64,000 nt of DNA from Dermatemys mawii (Eukaryota; Chordata; Testudines; Dermatemydidae), in contig ML677472.1 of the NCBI GenBank assembly GCA_007922305.1, positions 124,001 to 188,000 of the forward strand. The letters run 5' to 3'. The position numbers and the translations under genes were made by a program. Each line of letters starts with the position of its first letter. Position 1 is the first letter of the stretch. Of this stretch, positions 61,727-64,000 are shown one piece after another. Under the pieces are notes generated by a model. It searched no databases. It saw only the letters and a program-made list of their open reading frames with translations, and had not been told where the DNA came from.

Positions 61727-62835
61727 TGTAACCCTTCTGCCCATCAGAGTTGGCAGCAACAAGGGCCGGGTTCAGTATCCAGGGGTTCCATTCCAATAGC
61801 ACAATACAAAAACCGGCTCGAGCCCCCACCCAGTGACCTGGGACAACCATATACCACTCCTCTGGGCGTCTGTAAGAGACAATACTTCCCCTCTCGCAAG
61901 CACAGAGTCTGAGTGTACCAAAGCCTTTTAATAACAGGGAGAAACAATGTGGCATTATATTGGGGAAACACCACAAACAAGGTTAATAAACCAAACCATG
62001 AACCAGAAGCCCCCCTCCCAGCAACTAGGCCGTGGCCTTCCCTTTGGCTCTTGAGTTCCACAACCCCAAAAGTCACTCAATAGCCCCAAAAGTCCAACAG
62101 CCCAAGAGTCTCTGTTCTTGGTCAGTGCAGAGTTCAAAAGTCAATTGGCAGAATCTTACCTCCAGCCTGGGTGGAATTGGAGGGTAGGGCACGGGGCACC
62201 TTACATGGTCCGAAGCCAACTGCGCCGCCTCTCCGTGAGGTTCCGCTGCAGCTCTCACCGCAATCGGCTCTGCTCCGCTGGCCGTCCCACGAACCGCTCT
62301 GCCCGTTGATCCGCTAGCTGCTCTGCTAGCCGACACACAGACAGCTGTGCCGCACCGGTCACTCTGCCCGCAGCACCAACGCCTCCGCTAGTCGACAGAC
62401 TGCTGTGCCACGCCGGTCACTCTGCCCGCAGCACCAACGCCTCCGCTAGTCGACAGACTGCTGTGCCGCGCCAGTCACTCTGCCCGCAGCACCAACAACT
62501 CCGCTAGCCGTCCTGCTAGCCGACACACAAACTGCTCTGCTGCACCAGCCACTCTGCACTTTTCTCAGGCCCCCCTACTTAAGACAGTGCTCAGTGATTT
62601 CTTTAGCTCTTAAGTGATTTCAGCTCACAGTAGGGGAGCCTTAGTGCAGGTGCACCAGTGAGCCCAAAGCAATTTTCAGCTCAGCAGCTTGAAGCCAGGC
62701 TCCTAATAGAAGCAAAAATTCAACTCTGACATTCCACAGTGGAGAGAGGCAGGGTGCAATAGGCCTGGGAGGCCCTCAGACACAGCCCTCACCAAAAGGT
62801 ATAGGTGCTTGTCCACCACCTCTCTCAATGTCACA
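61727..62835 (-). mobile_element. LTR-like repeat, family L (reverse copy)
   Basis: Left end TGTAACCCTTCTGCCCATCA and inner blocks are the reverse complement of 10095-10988. TGTCACA at about 62829-62835 may be the other end, giving TG...CA limits, but the flanks show no target duplication, so the right boundary is uncertain. It contains a 58-bp tandem repeat. Confidence 0.6.
62357..62525. repeat. 58-bp tandem repeat inside LTR-like element
   Basis: Units start at 62357, 62415 and 62473 (GGTCACTCTGCCCGCAGCAC), near-identical for two copies and diverging in the third. Confidence 0.92.
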
Positions 62836-64000
62836 GTGTTCTGAAACGCATGGCCCTTGCCCACTGAGTGCTACCTAGATGATGGCGAGTCCCTCCATCA
62901 TAACAAGGGCCAAGTACATGTCCATAGTCCTTCATTCACATAATCACAGTAACATCACTTTATCATTCCTGCCCCAATAACATAGAAACTGGGGCTCCCT
63001 CATCAGCCGAAGTGGCCATGTGGGCTGCTGTGGGCTCAGGCTAGGCGCAGTGGGTGTGTCTATGCAAATTGATCAGCCCCAGAATTATTTTCTAAGACTC
63101 ACTGCAATTCCCATAGTTCGCCACCAGATGTCAGAATATATCTCATTCCTGACACTGCTTACACAAACACATAAATTAGATGATCAGATCTGGTAAATTA
63201 TAACATTTTTGCAGATACCTTACATGGCATATCTGACCTAACTCATTTCAATTTTACTGTATTAACATTCATAATATCCTCAAATGTCCCCCCAGATACC
63301 ATACAGTGGCACACTAGGTCCTAGAGATGAAAGGCTCCAGATCCCATTCTGCAGATTCCTTGGCCCTTTATAGTCTCTCACAGAAACATTTTAGATCAGT
63401 TTCAAAGTGTCATTTATATCAAAACAATATTTCAAGATGCAATGCCAAGGAGAAGCACTAGAGGCCATGGATTGACTTCACTGGGCTCCTCTCCTCTGCT
63501 TTCATGCTCTGCCCCTCTATGTGAGTGTGAAATTGGCTTTTATTTCCCAACACAGATGAGTCTCTCTGGTTCCTAGAGAATGTTATGCCAGTAACACCTG
63601 CTGATATTGATGCCTGCAGCAGAATTTGTACAAACACCCATATTTAGCCATCAGCACTAAAATGACCTCCCCATGGGTAAGAGTGCTCCTGCTACACTAT
63701 AGATACTCCCAGCCACAAAAACCCCACAGCCAATAGGAGATAGTTCATTTGTAGGCTGTTCATTTGGTGATCATAGCCAGAGTGACCACAGTTGATGTCA
63801 TCACACCAGACATCATCTGATGAAGTCCCCAGTGTGATGGGCTTGGTCACAGAGACCCCCTTGGGACTGTCGCCTGATATGCTGAAACCACCTTTAAGCG
63901 CCTTTTCCTTGCCAGCTTGGGACTCCAGAACCCTGCCTTGTTGAGGCAGACATGCTAGTCTGCTGCAACACAGTCCCAGGGTCTGAACCACACCCCCAAA
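62836..64000. repeat. Upstream flank of a further TRBV type 2 unit
   Basis: 63320-63500 and 63545-63710 match 43870-43970 and 45190-45460 (for example ACACCTGCTGATATTGATG against ATACCTGCTGGTATTGATG and ATATTTAGCCATCAG against GTATTTAGCCATCAG). In the intact unit this region lies about 1 kb before the type 2 leader. No exon appears before the window ends. Confidence 0.65.

Noticed and set aside
24700..64000. TRBD, TRBJ or TRBC segments
   Set aside because: No 12-RSS next to an FGxG-type J codon run and no constant-domain exon were seen; those would lie further 3'.

Overview
This window is vertebrate genomic DNA, most probably from a turtle (Testudines, likely Cryptodira). The evidence is split genes with GT-AG introns, heavy CR1-family LINE content with typical CR1 tails, a truncated SINE of the turtle Cry I/tortoise polIII type, many short hAT-type elements and PIF/Harbinger transposon relics. 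It carries no bacterial-style operons. It looks like the 5' part of the T-cell receptor beta (TRB) locus, because trypsinogen genes on the minus strand are followed by T-cell receptor V genes on the plus strand, each ending in a recombination signal sequence (RSS).

Left part (1-17.3 kb): two tandem copies of a trypsinogen segment. Copy 1 (exons 1-2 only; the rest lies beyond the left edge) has an in-frame 9-bp deletion and Cys in place of the second Gly of the mature N-terminus. Copy 2 (exons 1-5, 16045 down to 11198) is a complete trypsinogen of 248 residues with the whole catalytic triad, Asp189 and 12 mature-chain cysteines. Between and inside the copies are a hAT insertion holding an assembly gap, a 5' LTR-gag fragment of a tRNA-Leu-primed retroelement, a Harbinger N-terminal relic, a LINE relic and another LTR-like repeat.

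Middle (17.3-24.8 kb): a gene-free repeat island with MITEs, CR1 pieces, a decayed RTE-clade LINE and SINEs.

Right part (24.8-64 kb): repeated TRBV cassettes built from three V types. Type 3 is represented only by wrecked pseudogenes (about 24.97 and 35.46 kb). Type 1 occurs at 26.97-27.8 kb (intact), 37.1-38.0 kb (intact) and 54.5-55.3 kb (pseudogene), plus a V-less remnant at 49.1-50.7 kb. Type 2 occurs at 31.9-32.9 kb (pseudogene) and 46.4-47.4 kb (intact). So three V genes look usable. No D, J or C segment is visible. Solo LTRs, hAT elements, CR1s and SINEs sit in some cassettes and not in others; the uninterrupted paralogues give exact empty sites and a relative order of duplications. 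The last 3.7 kb repeats the upstream flank of the type 2 V gene, which suggests another V gene just beyond the right edge.

No wholly new biological system was found. The most informative material is the duplication and decay history of the TRBV/trypsinogen cassettes and several precisely bounded mobile elements.
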